Origin: DAOUMF01 sp034411955
Lineage (GTDB): Bacteria; Chloroflexota; Dehalococcoidia; SM23-28-2; RBG-16-64-32
Length of the DNA stretch: 21,919 bases
Direction of reading: 5' to 3'
Assembly: GCA_034411955.1 (NCBI GenBank)
Contig: DAOUMF010000145.1
Span: 1 to 21,919, forward strand
The position numbers were made by a program, and so were the translations under genes. The notes under the pieces were generated by a model. That model was not told the origin of the DNA and did not search any database. It saw only the letters and a list, made by a program, of their open reading frames with translations. Positions 1 to 6,960 of this stretch are shown here, one piece after another (positions within the stretch are counted from its first letter, which is position 1; each line of letters opens with the position of its first letter).

Positions 1-56
1 GGCTCACCACGAGCGGCCCCCGAGCCTTTTTCAGCACGCTGCTAGGGCGTTCGCCG

Positions 57-100
57 ACGAAGAAAGGACCGCCCGCTAGCACGGGGGGGGCCCTCTTGCG
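57..100 (-). terminator. weak candidate terminator after tatA
   Basis: Downstream of the tatA stop the minus strand has a GC-rich imperfect inverted repeat (C-rich arm over the eight-G run at 84-91, opposite a GCGGGCGG arm) followed by CCTTTCTTCG. The stem is irregular, so this is only a candidate. Nothing coding is seen in 1-117. Confidence 0.25.
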
Positions 101-117
101 TTTCCGGTCTGTGCGGC

Positions 118-342
118 CTAGGTCTTCTCCTCCTTAGACGTCTCGGCCGCGGCCTTCTCCTTCTCCTCCTCCTTCGGCTCCTCTGTCTCGCCTTCCTTCA
201 GCTCCCGGCGGAACTCACGGATGCCGCGGCCGATGGCTCCGCCGATGTCGCCGATGCGGCTGGCACCGAACAGAACCACAACAATGGCGAGGATAATGAT
301 GAGCTCCGCTGGCCCCAGGCTCTGAAAAACTAGGAACGGCAT
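118..342 (-). CDS. tatA: Sec-independent translocase protein TatA/TatE
   Basis: This 74-residue protein has the TatA layout. A short N-terminus (LGPAELIIIL) leads into one hydrophobic helix at about residues 10-26, then the conserved Phe-Gly hinge (LFGASRIGDIG), an amphipathic helix (AIGRGIREFRRELKEG) and a Glu/Lys-rich soluble tail. TatA oligomerises in the cytoplasmic membrane to form the pore that exports folded twin-arginine substrates. The start is ATG at 342 with a strong ribosome binding site (AGGAGGTGATGGG) just upstream. It is the last gene of a minus-strand run after the agmatinase and a two-helix membrane protein. No tatC or tatB is visible in the window, so the partners must lie elsewhere. 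TatA and TatE cannot be separated from sequence alone. Confidence 0.9.
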   Translation of the reverse strand: MPFLVFQSLGPAELIIILAIVVVLFGASRIGDIGGAIGRGIREFRRELKEGETEEPKEEEKEKAAAETSKEEKT

Positions 343-405
343 CCCATCACCTCCTGGCTATCACACGTCCAGCATACCACACCTGGCCGCGGCCGCAAGA
401 ACTGA

Positions 406-609
406 CTATTCTGCCGAGCGCTCCACCAGAAACATGAGCACCAGAAACACCAGGGCCAGGACTAGGGCAGGCAAGCCCATCTGCCAGACGCCACCCAGAA
501 AGAAGAAGATCGCTGCTGCCGCGGCGAATGACATGCCGGAGACGATGAGTATGCGGGCGATGACCACGTACACCGGCACCGGCCGCGACGGCGGCGGCTT
601 CTCGTCCAT
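406..609 (-). CDS. small two-helix membrane protein, function unknown
   Basis: This 67-residue protein has a proline-rich cytoplasmic-looking N-terminus (MDEKPPPSRPVPVY), two hydrophobic helices (about residues 14-40 and 45-62) and a charged C-terminus (VERSAE). I do not recognise a family. Its ATG at 609 directly abuts the stop codon of the upstream agmatinase gene (610-612), and a GGGGAG ribosome site lies inside the end of that gene, so the two are probably co-transcribed and translationally coupled. The hydrophobic plan and the position in the run support a real gene rather than a shadow ORF. Its position before tatA does not by itself imply a Tat function. Confidence 0.6.
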   Translation of the reverse strand: MDEKPPPSRPVPVYVVIARILIVSGMSFAAAAAIFFFLGGVWQMGLPALVLALVFLVLMFLVERSAE

Positions 610-1551
610 CTACTCCCCGGAGGGGATTATCGCGCCGAGGAGGTCGAGCATCAACCGCGCGGCGATGCGAGCGGTGACGTCGGCCGAGTCGTAGTTGGGG
701 TTCACCTCACAGACGTCGAAGGCGACGATGCTTGAGCGCTGGGCCACCAGCAGCAGCGCCTCCTTGAGCTGGTAGTAGCCGATGCCGCCGGGCTCCGGGA
801 AGCCCGTGCCCGCTGCGACCGCCGGATCCAGCACGTCGATGTCGATCGTGACGTACGTATCGCCGTCGGGCCAGACGTCGGCCAGCGCCCACTCCACCCC
901 CTCGCTGACGATGCGCTGGCTGGTGACGATGTGCACCCCTTCGCGCCTGGCCGCCTCCCAGGGCTCCGTGCTCTCCAGCGCCCCCCGAAGGCCGACCTGG
1001 ATGATCTGCTTGACGAAGGGCAGTTCGCTGATCCGGCGCATCTGGTTGTCGTGGGAGAGCCGCTGCCCGAACTTCTCGTCCGTGTAGTCCTGGTGAGCGT
1101 CGAACTGGACCACCGTCAGCGAGCGGTCATCGAAGGCGCGCACGAGGGGAAAGCTGACGGCATGGTCGCCGCCCACGAACACGGGCAGGCGGCAGCGCGA
1201 GCGCAGAAAGGCAGCCGCCTCGGTGATGCGGCCGAAGTTCTCCTCCAGTTCCACGGTACGGATGTCAACGTCGCCGACGTCCGCCATGGAGACGCCGCGC
1301 AGGAGGCGTTCTCCCCGCTCGGCGTCCAGCCACCCGTCGCCGTCGGCCGACTGGAAGCGCATGGACGCCTCGCGCAGGGCCAGGGGCCCGAAGCGAGAGC
1401 CGGGGCGGTCGTTAGTCGCCTGGTCGAAGGGGATGCCCAGAAACCCCACGTCGGCGCGAACGGCCGCGGGGTCATCGGCGGGCGGGGCGCCGAAGAAGGT
1501 GGGCCAGCCGCGGCGGATGGGCACGCCGTGGCTGCCGGCGGGCAGGCTCAC
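610..1551 (-). CDS. agmatinase / arginase-family ureohydrolase
   Basis: This 313-residue enzyme has the ureohydrolase fold and binuclear metal site: GGDH (His130), DAHQD (Asp151, His153, Asp155) and TIDIDVLD (Asp237, Asp239), with a conserved EVNP near the C-terminus. Family members hydrolyse agmatine, arginine, guanidinobutyrate or formiminoglutamate, releasing urea or formamide in the cytoplasm. The SHG-type substrate loop of many agmatinases is here SHDNQMRR (166-173), so the substrate is uncertain and agmatinase is only the commonest label. The start is GTG at 1551, which overlaps the stop of an upstream 44-codon basic ORF as GTGA. The downstream membrane protein starts immediately after its TAG. 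Confidence 0.85.
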   Translation of the reverse strand: MSLPAGSHGVPIRRGWPTFFGAPPADDPAAVRADVGFLGIPFDQATNDRPGSRFGPLALREASMRFQSADGDGWLDAERGERLLRGVSMADVGDVDIRTVELEENFGRITEAAAFLRSRCRLPVFVGGDHAVSFPLVRAFDDRSLTVVQFDAHQDYTDEKFGQRLSHDNQMRRISELPFVKQIIQVGLRGALESTEPWEAARREGVHIVTSQRIVSEGVEWALADVWPDGDTYVTIDIDVLDPAVAAGTGFPEPGGIGYYQLKEALLLVAQRSSIVAFDVCEVNPNYDSADVTARIAARLMLDLLGAIIPSGE

Positions 1552-1682
1552 CGGTGCTTCCTCCCAAATCGCCGCTGGGCACGGGGCGCCCGCGGCACTT
1601 GGCGGGCACGGGCCCGCTTCGCCTTCTCCTGGACGTGAGGGGGCGCCGGTCGTCGTCGCGGCCCGCTCTGTCTAGTCGCCAT
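1548..1682 (-). CDS. candidate small Arg-rich basic protein (44 residues)
   Basis: A 44-residue ORF with about one third Arg/Lys and several prolines starts at ATG 1682. It has a good ribosome site (AGGTAGAG, 4-5 bases before the ATG) and its TGA overlaps the GTG start of the ureohydrolase gene (GTGA). The composition resembles a nucleic-acid-binding tail or a small ribosome-associated peptide, but no family is recognised. The extreme basicity could also be a by-product of high GC, so this is a candidate. The ribosome site and the stop-start overlap are the evidence that it is translated, perhaps to couple expression of the enzyme. Confidence 0.45.
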   Translation of the reverse strand: MATRQSGPRRRPAPPHVQEKAKRARARQVPRAPRAQRRFGRKHR

Positions 1683-1686
1683 CTCT

Positions 1687-1812
1687 CTACCTGTTGATCT
1701 GAGCCTTTCCCGGCCGGCTGGTGCCAGCAACTATATAGACGCTGCCCAAGGCTGTCCGTTCCATCGCCTTGAACGCCGCGCGCAGACCGCGATTGGGGGC
1801 AGGGGCCACCAC
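1687..1812 (-). CDS. candidate short ORF upstream of the basic peptide (41 residues)
   Basis: An open frame from GTG 1812 to TAG 1687 encodes 41 residues with protein-like composition (central part AAFKAMERTALGSVYIVAG). Its stop lies within the ribosome site of the 44-codon ORF downstream. The only good Shine-Dalgarno-like stretch (GGAGGTG) is about 16 bases before the GTG, too far for a standard start, so the start codon is doubtful. No family is recognised. Otherwise 1813-1910 shows only a TATCAT-type AT-rich stretch near 1866-1873 on minus that could be a -10 box, and no clear -35. Confidence 0.25.
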   Translation of the reverse strand: MVAPAPNRGLRAAFKAMERTALGSVYIVAGTSRPGKAQINR

Positions 1813-1910
1813 GCCGCTGGTGATGGCCCACCTCCAGTTCGCGAATAAGACTGCGTGCTACGTATATGATAACACCGCGGACGGGTGGGTGGTGAGGGGG
1901 GGAACAGACT

Positions 1911-2592
1911 TTAGCCCGGCTTCTCGGCGACGACCCAGACGACCTGCTGGGTAAACAGGATGGTGTCGTCCACGGGACGGATGCGGAGGCCGCTGAGGTC
2001 CGCCTCGACGGCGCCCACCATGAGCCGCCGGATGTGCTCGATCCGCGCCGGCGAGGAGCGCCCGCCGATGAGCCACTCGTTGAACTCCCGGGGCAGGTCA
2101 TGCACCTGCACGCGACGGACGCGGAGGCCGGCCTCGCCGACGAAGGCGATGATCTGGCTGAGGCGCAGGTAGCCCGGGTGAGAGCGGTCGCGCAGGCGCT
2201 CCAGCCGGTCCTGATAGCGAGCGCGCACCGTCTGCGCGGAAGCGATGACGTCGTCCAGCACGGCCCGCCCGCCCGGACGGAGGACACGCTCCATCTCGGT
2301 GAGCGCGGCCCGCGGCGACCTCAGGTGGTGGAAGGACGGCCCGCAGGCAGCCATGTCGAAGGTGCCATCGGGGAACGGGAGCTGGTGTGGGTCCGCGGGC
2401 TCCAGGACGACGTTGGCGGGCCGGCGGCGGAAGGTCCCAGCCCAAGGCGACCACTTCGCGCACTCGCCGCGCGAAGGCCGAGGCCATTACGCCGGTGCCG
2501 ATATCGAGGACGCGGTCGGTCGCCTCCGGCCGCACGAAGGCGACCAGCCTTCGTAGTCGCTTCGGGTCGGCTATGACGGGGCTGACAGTCAC
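1911..2592 (-). pseudogene. class I SAM-dependent methyltransferase, frameshifted with internal deletion
   Basis: The N-terminal part starts at GTG 2592 (overlapping the upstream gene's TGA) and reads a typical motif I, DRVLDIGTGVMASAFA, then VREVVALGWD. The C-terminal part is in another frame: ANVVLEPADPHQLPFPDGTFD, then RVLRPGGRAVLDDV and an intact-looking tail to 1911. The frame changes near 2430. Between the motif I/II strand and the PADPHQLPF segment only a few residues remain where this family normally has about 15-20, so a small deletion as well as a frameshift has occurred. As given, no single frame makes a full Methyltransf_11-type enzyme. A sequencing or assembly error is the alternative to a real pseudogene. 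Confidence 0.75.
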
Positions 2593-2873
2593 GGATACAG
2601 GCGCACGCCTCTGCGGAAGGCGGCGGCGAAGCGGCCCTCCTGCGATAGCCACCTGGAGAGCTGGCCGGCGGCGGCCAGACGGAGATCGAGGCGCAGGCCG
2701 GTCCGCGTCTCAAGGTCGCCGAGGAGGCGCTTGCGCTGGCCGGGCGCCACGGACCTGGGTGCCCTATCGCAGACCACCAGGAGGTCGGCGTCGCCGAGGA
2801 GCCACGCCTCGCGCACCCAGGGGTAGGCGGCGCAGATGTCGCGGCAGTGGGGCAGCTCTGACGGTGTCGGCAT
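2589..2873 (-). CDS. reduced nucleotidyltransferase-like protein
   Basis: This 94-residue ORF from ATG 2873 resembles the minimal pol-beta nucleotidyltransferase core: VREAWLLG then DADLLVVCD, followed by a helix and a DLRLA strand. In active family members a GS-x10-DxD stretch joins the first strand to the acidic pair. Here the Gly-Ser turn is missing and the loop is shortened to LLGDADLL, so catalysis is doubtful. The frame stays open upstream to 2951, but that extension would run through a tRNA fragment and is not taken as coding. Its stop overlaps the methyltransferase start (GTGA), so the two were an operon. It may be decaying along with its neighbour. Confidence 0.5.
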   Translation of the reverse strand: MPTPSELPHCRDICAAYPWVREAWLLGDADLLVVCDRAPRSVAPGQRKRLLGDLETRTGLRLDLRLAAAGQLSRWLSQEGRFAAAFRRGVRLYP

Positions 2874-2878
2874 GTCTT

Positions 2879-2923
2879 TGGTTCGGGTAGGCGGATTCGA
2901 ACCGCCGACCTCCTGGCCCCGAA
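2879..2923 (-). other. 3' half of a tRNA-Pro (CGG-type), no 5' half
   Basis: On the minus strand this stretch reads an anticodon loop TTCGGGG (anticodon CGG if the loop is native), the 3' anticodon strand CCAGG, variable loop AGGTC, a perfect T-arm (GGCGG TTCGAAT CCGCC), the 3' acceptor strand TACCCGA, discriminator A and CCA. The D-arm, the 5' acceptor strand and the 5' anticodon strand are absent. Positions 2890-2920 are identical to 4879-4909 in the intact tRNA-Pro(UGG). The acceptor strands differ, so it came from another tRNA-Pro or has diverged. It lies downstream of the intact tRNA in the same orientation. Confidence 0.85.
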
Positions 2924-2951
2924 TTATACGCCGCTCATCGCGGCGGGTCAT
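2923..2951 (-). promoter_or_regulatory. putative sigma70 promoter at the tRNA half
   Basis: The minus strand shows ATGACC (2946-2951), a 17-base spacer and a perfect TATAAT (2923-2928). The predicted start falls at about 2916, inside the tRNA 3' half, so the transcript for the nucleotidyltransferase-like gene would begin with a tRNA T-arm. Confidence 0.4.
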
Positions 2952-3006
2952 CGAAGGCTAGGCCCGAGATCGGACGTGATGGCAACCGGGCAGTCGGGCT
3001 CTAGCC

Positions 3007-4227
3007 CTAATCGGTGCGCTCGATGACGACTGCGATACCTTGTCCACCACCGATGCACATGGTCTCCAGTCCGAACTGGATGCGGCGCCGCTCCATCTCG
3101 TGGAGCATTGTCGCCATGATGCGGGCGCCGGTGGCGCCCACCGGATGGCCCAGCGATATGCCGGAGCCGTTCACGTTCGTTCGCTCAAAGTCGCGCTCGC
3201 TGAAGCCCCACTCCCGCGTGACTGCCAGCACCTGTGCAGCGAACGCCTCGTTCAGCTCAATGAGGTGCATGTCCTTCAGGCTGAGGTTGGCCCGCTCCAG
3301 CGCCTTCTTCGTAGCCGGGATGGGGCCCAAGCCCATGTAAGCGGGGTGAACCCCGGCCACCGCCCACGACACCAGTCTGCCCATCGGCCTGAGCCCAAGT
3401 TCCGCCGCCTTCTCCGGAGATGTGACAACGCAGCAAGCAGCTGCATCGTTCTCGCCGCTGGCGTTGCCCGCAGTCACCGTGGCCTCTGGGTCCTGGTCGA
3501 TGAGAACGGGCCGGAGTGACGCGAGCTTCTCGAGGCTGGCATCCGGCCGCGGATGCTCGTCGCGCTCGAAGAGGGTTGCCTCGCCCTTCTTCGCCGGCAC
3601 GGTAACGGGTACTACTTCGGCTTCGAACCTGCTCTCGTCCCAGGCGGCCACGGCGCGCTGGTGAGAGCGTAGGGCGTACTCGTCCTGCTCCTGGCGGGAG
3701 ATGCCGTACTGGCGACGGAGGTTCTCCGCCGTCTCGAGCATTCCGCCCGCAACGGGATAGCGTCTGCTGCCGGCGGTCACGCGAGCCCGGTTCAGGCGGT
3801 CGACGAACGTGATGCTACCGCGGTTCGGGCCCCAGCGAACCGAGGGGGCGTAGAACTCAACCCCGCTCATGTGCTCGACGCCTCCCGCGAGGACGACATC
3901 GGCCACCCCCGTCTGCACCTCCATGGCGGCGAGGCAGATGGCCTGAACGCCGGAACCGCAGCGGCGGTCGAGCTGGAGGCCCGGAACCTCGACGGGCAGC
4001 CCGGCGGCCAGGGCAGCGACGCGGCCTACGGCGGGGTTCTCCCCGCTGGGGTAGGAGTGCCCGAAGACGCAGTCGTCGACAACGGCCGGGTCGAGACTTG
4101 TCTTGTCCAGCACGGCGCGAACGACGGTCTCCGCCAGCGTCTCGGCGTCCACGTCCCGCAGGGCACCGCCGTAGCGGCCTACCGGGGTCCGAAGAGGGCT
4201 GCAGATCACCGCCTGTGGCACGGGCAT
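3007..4227 (-). CDS. thiolase (acetyl-CoA C-acyltransferase family)
   Basis: This 406-residue protein is a full-length type II thiolase. The nucleophilic cysteine is in LDRRCGSGVQAI (Cys90). NEAFAAQ, the catalytic His of GHPVGATG (His361) and the second Cys of MCIGGGQG (Cys391) are all present, along with the GNASGENDAA loop. Such enzymes join or cleave acyl-CoA and acetyl-CoA; whether this one works in beta-oxidation or in condensation cannot be told here. ATG 4227 is preceded by GGAGG with very short spacing. It follows the DUF3237 gene by 55 bases and is probably in the same transcript. No hydratase or acyl-CoA dehydrogenase gene lies next to it. Confidence 0.92.
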   Translation of the reverse strand: MPVPQAVICSPLRTPVGRYGGALRDVDAETLAETVVRAVLDKTSLDPAVVDDCVFGHSYPSGENPAVGRVAALAAGLPVEVPGLQLDRRCGSGVQAICLAAMEVQTGVADVVLAGGVEHMSGVEFYAPSVRWGPNRGSITFVDRLNRARVTAGSRRYPVAGGMLETAENLRRQYGISRQEQDEYALRSHQRAVAAWDESRFEAEVVPVTVPAKKGEATLFERDEHPRPDASLEKLASLRPVLIDQDPEATVTAGNASGENDAAACCVVTSPEKAAELGLRPMGRLVSWAVAGVHPAYMGLGPIPATKKALERANLSLKDMHLIELNEAFAAQVLAVTREWGFSERDFERTNVNGSGISLGHPVGATGARIMATMLHEMERRRIQFGLETMCIGGGQGIAVVIERTD

Positions 4228-4282
4228 GACCTCCTATCGACGATCTCCTGCCGGCATTTCGATGCGCGTAGCGCGAATCGCA

Positions 4283-4741
4283 TCACAGGATGGCGTACAC
4301 CTTGTAGCCGACCCAGTTCGGGGCGAGCTGGCCGATACCGACCGCCACCACCCTGTTGAGCCAGCCGTACCTCTCCGACGCCGTCTCGTAGAAGGGGGCC
4401 GTCCGGAAGTAGTACTCCGAGGGGTCCACGGTTTCTCCTCGCTGCACCCGGGCAATGACTTCGGGAGAGGCACTGATTATGCCGTGGTAGTAGCTGTAGA
4501 TGAGGTGGCCGTCGTCGGTGCGAAGGGTGGCCCGGACATCCAGTTCGCCTGCCCCGTCGGGGCGGATGAGTAACCAGTCGCCGCCACCGGGAAGCACCTC
4601 ACCCTTGACCTTGGGACCCTCTAGAGTGCCGCCCTTGACGTAGAATATCTGCCGCATCCCGTGCGGGGTGGCCCCGATCACCTGCGGGCTTTCCAGGTCA
4701 ACGCTGACGTCGCATAGGAACTCGGCCTTCAGGTTGGCCAT
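4283..4741 (-). CDS. DUF3237 family protein
   Basis: This 152-residue protein matches the DUF3237 pattern. A first strand (AEFLCDVSVDLESPQVIG) leads into GMRQIFYVKGGTLEGPKVKGEVLPGGGDWLLIRPDGAGELDVRATLRTDDGHLIY, and the family's late YFRTAPFYET and WLNRVVAVGIG segments are present. The domain is a small beta-barrel-like fold of unknown biochemical role, often found beside fatty-acid and CoA metabolism genes, as here with a thiolase. No signal peptide or membrane segment is seen. The start at ATG 4741 has a strong ribosome site (AGGAGGAAGCG). The function remains unassigned. Confidence 0.85.
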   Translation of the reverse strand: MANLKAEFLCDVSVDLESPQVIGATPHGMRQIFYVKGGTLEGPKVKGEVLPGGGDWLLIRPDGAGELDVRATLRTDDGHLIYSYYHGIISASPEVIARVQRGETVDPSEYYFRTAPFYETASERYGWLNRVVAVGIGQLAPNWVGYKVYAIL

Positions 4742-4824
4742 CGCTTCCTCCTATCGCTGCGGGAAGAACAGAGGCATAGCCAGGACAGGCAGGCCCCCCA
4801 TCTTGATGCCGTCCGAGCGCCGCA

Positions 4825-4853
4825 ATCGTAGTCCGGGCAGGTTCGCGGGTCAA
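4825..4853 (-). promoter_or_regulatory. putative promoter of the DUF3237-thiolase operon
   Basis: The minus strand has TTGACC (4848-4853), a 17-base spacer and TACGAT (4825-4830), about 85 bases before the DUF3237 start and just beyond the tRNA-Pro 3' end. Read-through from the tRNA promoter is the alternative. Confidence 0.45.
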
Positions 4854-4867
4854 GAGGGAATCAAGTC

Positions 4868-4945
4868 TGGTCGGGGTGGGCGGATTCGAACCGCCGACCT
4901 CCTGGCCCCAAACCAGGCGCTCTAACCTGACTGAGCTACACCCCG
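4868..4945 (-). tRNA. tRNA-Pro(UGG)
   Basis: A complete cloverleaf is seen on the minus strand: acceptor CGGGGTG/CACCCCG (7 bp, perfect), D-arm GCTC/GAGC with loop AGTCAGGTTA, anticodon arm CCTGG/CCAGG with loop TTTGGGG (anticodon TGG), and T-arm GGCGG/CCGCC with TTCGAAT. The discriminator is A. CCA (4868-4870) is encoded in the DNA. The body is 75 nt without CCA. UGG reads several or all CCN codons. Confidence 0.97.
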
Positions 4946-4954
4946 GCCGCTCTC

Positions 4955-4984
4955 ATCTTAGGCCCGCGTTTCGGGAGGGGTCAA
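4955..4984 (-). promoter_or_regulatory. putative promoter of tRNA-Pro
   Basis: TTGACC (4979-4984), an 18-base spacer and TAAGAT (4955-4960) on minus place the transcript start a few bases before the tRNA 5' end at 4945. Confidence 0.5.
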
Positions 4985-5009
4985 GAAAGGCGGCGACCAA
5001 CAGGTCCGG

Positions 5010-5930
5010 CTACACCTTGCCGATGAGACCCTTCAGAAGCGACCAAGTGCGGGCCACCGACGCCGCGCCGTCCTCTTCCGCCGGGAAGATCGAGGCCACC
5101 AGATCCGTGCAGCCGGTGCCGGCCAGCGCGCGAAGCTGCCGCTCCACCTCGGCTTCGTCTCCCACGACGGCGACATCCTCCGGCCCCGCGGCGCCCTCTC
5201 GGTCCAGCATGCGCCTGTAGTTCGGCAGATGGCCGTATATCTGGAACGCCCTCGCCGCGCGCTGCCGCGCTTCCGCCACATCGTCCGCGCCGGCGACGGG
5301 CAGGCAGACGCAGACGCGGGCCTTCGCTCGCCCGGCGGCCTCGGCGGCCGCGTTGATGCGCGGCACGACGTGCGTCTCAATCGTCTTCGGCCCCGCCATC
5401 CAGGTGACGGTGCCGTCGGCGAGCTCCCCGGCGATTCGCAGCATCATCGGCGCCAGAGCGGAGATGAGGATCGGGCACGGCTTCACCTCCGCCATCTGTC
5501 GGGCACCGCTAACGCGGAACTGCGTGCCGCTGAAGGCAACGCGGCCTTCTTGCACCAGCGGCCGCAGCACCAAGAGGTACTCACGCACATACAGTGCGAC
5601 CTGCTCATACGGCAACCCCCACATGTCCCGTACGAGCGGCCTGTGGGACGGCCCGATACCCAGGGTGAACCGCCCCTCCGTCGCCGCCTGCACCGTCAGG
5701 GCCTGCAGCGCCATGGCGAACGGATGGCGCGAGTATGTCACCGCGACGGCCGTCCCCAGCTCGATGCGGCTGGTGCTCTGACCTGCCATAGCCGCTAAGG
5801 TTAGGGCATCGAAGCCCAACGCCTGCCCGAACCAGTAGCTATCGAAGCCGTCCCTGTCCGCGTCCGCCACCTGCTGCAACTGCTCTTCAAGGGTGGGCCT
5901 TGCGGAGAAGGAGTGAATACCGATGCGCAT
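5010..5930 (-). CDS. LLM-class (luciferase-like) F420- or flavin-dependent oxidoreductase
   Basis: This 306-residue protein has the bacterial-luciferase-like TIM barrel: MRIGIHSF at the first strand, DRDGFDSYWFGQALGFDAL, then SRIELGTAVAVTYSRHPFAMA, the segment RFTLGIGPSHRPLVRDMWGL, and PILISALAPMMLRIAGELADGTVTWMAGP, all standard for LLM oxidoreductases of the F420-linked branch. These cytosolic enzymes use reduced F420 or FMN; the substrate is unknown. ATG 5930 follows a strong ribosome site (GGAGGAAGGC). It is a single gene between pyrD and the tRNA. No F420 synthesis gene lies in the window, so the cofactor assignment is family-level only. Confidence 0.85.
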   Translation of the reverse strand: MRIGIHSFSARPTLEEQLQQVADADRDGFDSYWFGQALGFDALTLAAMAGQSTSRIELGTAVAVTYSRHPFAMALQALTVQAATEGRFTLGIGPSHRPLVRDMWGLPYEQVALYVREYLLVLRPLVQEGRVAFSGTQFRVSGARQMAEVKPCPILISALAPMMLRIAGELADGTVTWMAGPKTIETHVVPRINAAAEAAGRAKARVCVCLPVAGADDVAEARQRAARAFQIYGHLPNYRRMLDREGAAGPEDVAVVGDEAEVERQLRALAGTGCTDLVASIFPAEEDGAASVARTWSLLKGLIGKV

Positions 5931-5968
5931 GCCTTCCTCCGGTCGGTTCGTCGCGGTGGCCCACGGCG

Positions 5969-5997
5969 ACCGTAGCAGCGGGGCCAGCCAACGTCAA
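5969..5997 (-). promoter_or_regulatory. putative promoter of the LLM oxidoreductase gene
   Basis: TTGACG (5992-5997), 17 bases and TACGGT (5969-5974) on minus, about 40 bases before the ATG. The -10 match is poor. Confidence 0.35.
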
Positions 5998-6024
5998 CGG
6001 ATGGGGCAGCTGTGCATGGCCGCG

Positions 6025-6951
6025 CTACGGCCCCAGTCGCGCGGCCCCGACAAGCTCCGCCACGTCTTCCACGCCGTGCTCCTCCATGAACTCCTCGATG
6101 CCCTCCAGCACGTCGAGGGGGGCGCGCGGGTTGCGGAAGGTGGCGGTGCCCACCTGCACCGCGCTGGCGCCTGCCATTAGGTACTCCACGGCGTCGCGGC
6201 CGCACATGATGCCGCCGCAGCCGATAACGGCCACGTCTACCGCACCGGCGACGTCGTACACCATCTTCATGGCGATAGGCTTGAGGGCGGGGCCGGAGAG
6301 GCCGCCAGAGCCCCAGCCCAGGACCGGGCGGCGCGCCTCGATGTCGATGACCATGGCGGGGAAGGTGTTGATCAGGGTGAGGGCATCGGCGCCGGCGTCG
6401 ACCACGGCCCTGGCCACCGCCACCACGTCGCCAGCGTTAGGGGTGAGCTTCACGATCAGCGGCAGGGTGGTCCGACGGCGCACCGCCGCGGTGACCTCGG
6501 CGGCCGCCCTGGGCTCCCTGCCGAACTCCAGCCCGTTCTCCACGTTGGGGCAACTGATGTTGACCTCGAGGCCGCTCACGCCGGGGGCGTCATCCAGGCG
6601 GCCGGCCAGCTCCGCGTACTCGTCCACGCTCTCGCCCGCGATGTTGACGACGATGGGGACCCGCCAGGTAGTCCAGGTGGGCGCTACGTCGCGGAGGAGG
6701 GCCTTGAGGCCGATGTTCTGGAGGCCGATGGAGTTGATCATGCTGGCCGGGGTCTCAGCGATGCGGGGCTGGACGTTGCCGCGGCGGGGGCGCAGGGTGA
6801 CGGCCTTACTGACGATGGCCCCCAGGCGCTGGATGTCGATGACCTTGACGTACTCCACCCCGTTGCCGAAGGTGCCGGAGGCCGTCATCACCGGGTTGGC
6901 CAAGAGGAGGCTGCTCTTGCGGCCGGGTGCCAGGTCCACACTCAGTTTCAC
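6025..6951 (-). CDS. pyrD: dihydroorotate dehydrogenase, class 1B catalytic subunit
   Basis: This 308-residue FMN enzyme oxidises dihydroorotate to orotate. Visible motifs are NPVMTASGTFGNG (residues 19-31), NISCPNVENG with the class 1 catalytic base Cys134, VKLTPNAGDV, and the phosphate-binding end GCGGIMCGRDAVEYLMAGASAVQVGTA. A Cys base rather than Ser, plus a pyrK gene in the window, indicates the NAD-linked 1B type that pairs with PyrK. The start is GTG 6951: homology begins at VKLSVDLAPG, and the upstream open frame (to 7077) would run through a terminator hairpin. It is separated from pyrK by about 3.1 kb holding unrelated genes and appears to have its own promoter. Confidence 0.93.
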   Translation of the reverse strand: MKLSVDLAPGRKSSLLLANPVMTASGTFGNGVEYVKVIDIQRLGAIVSKAVTLRPRRGNVQPRIAETPASMINSIGLQNIGLKALLRDVAPTWTTWRVPIVVNIAGESVDEYAELAGRLDDAPGVSGLEVNISCPNVENGLEFGREPRAAAEVTAAVRRRTTLPLIVKLTPNAGDVVAVARAVVDAGADALTLINTFPAMVIDIEARRPVLGWGSGGLSGPALKPIAMKMVYDVAGAVDVAVIGCGGIMCGRDAVEYLMAGASAVQVGTATFRNPRAPLDVLEGIEEFMEEHGVEDVAELVGAARLGP

Positions 6952-6960
6952 GCCGCTTCG

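Noticed and set aside
84..91. Run of eight G as a phase-variable tract
   Set aside because: It is outside any reading frame and not at a promoter spacer that could be recognised.
931..1638. Long plus-strand ORF (235 codons) opposite the ureohydrolase
   Set aside because: It is the antisense shadow of a conserved gene, with no ribosome site and low-complexity His/Gly/Ala composition.
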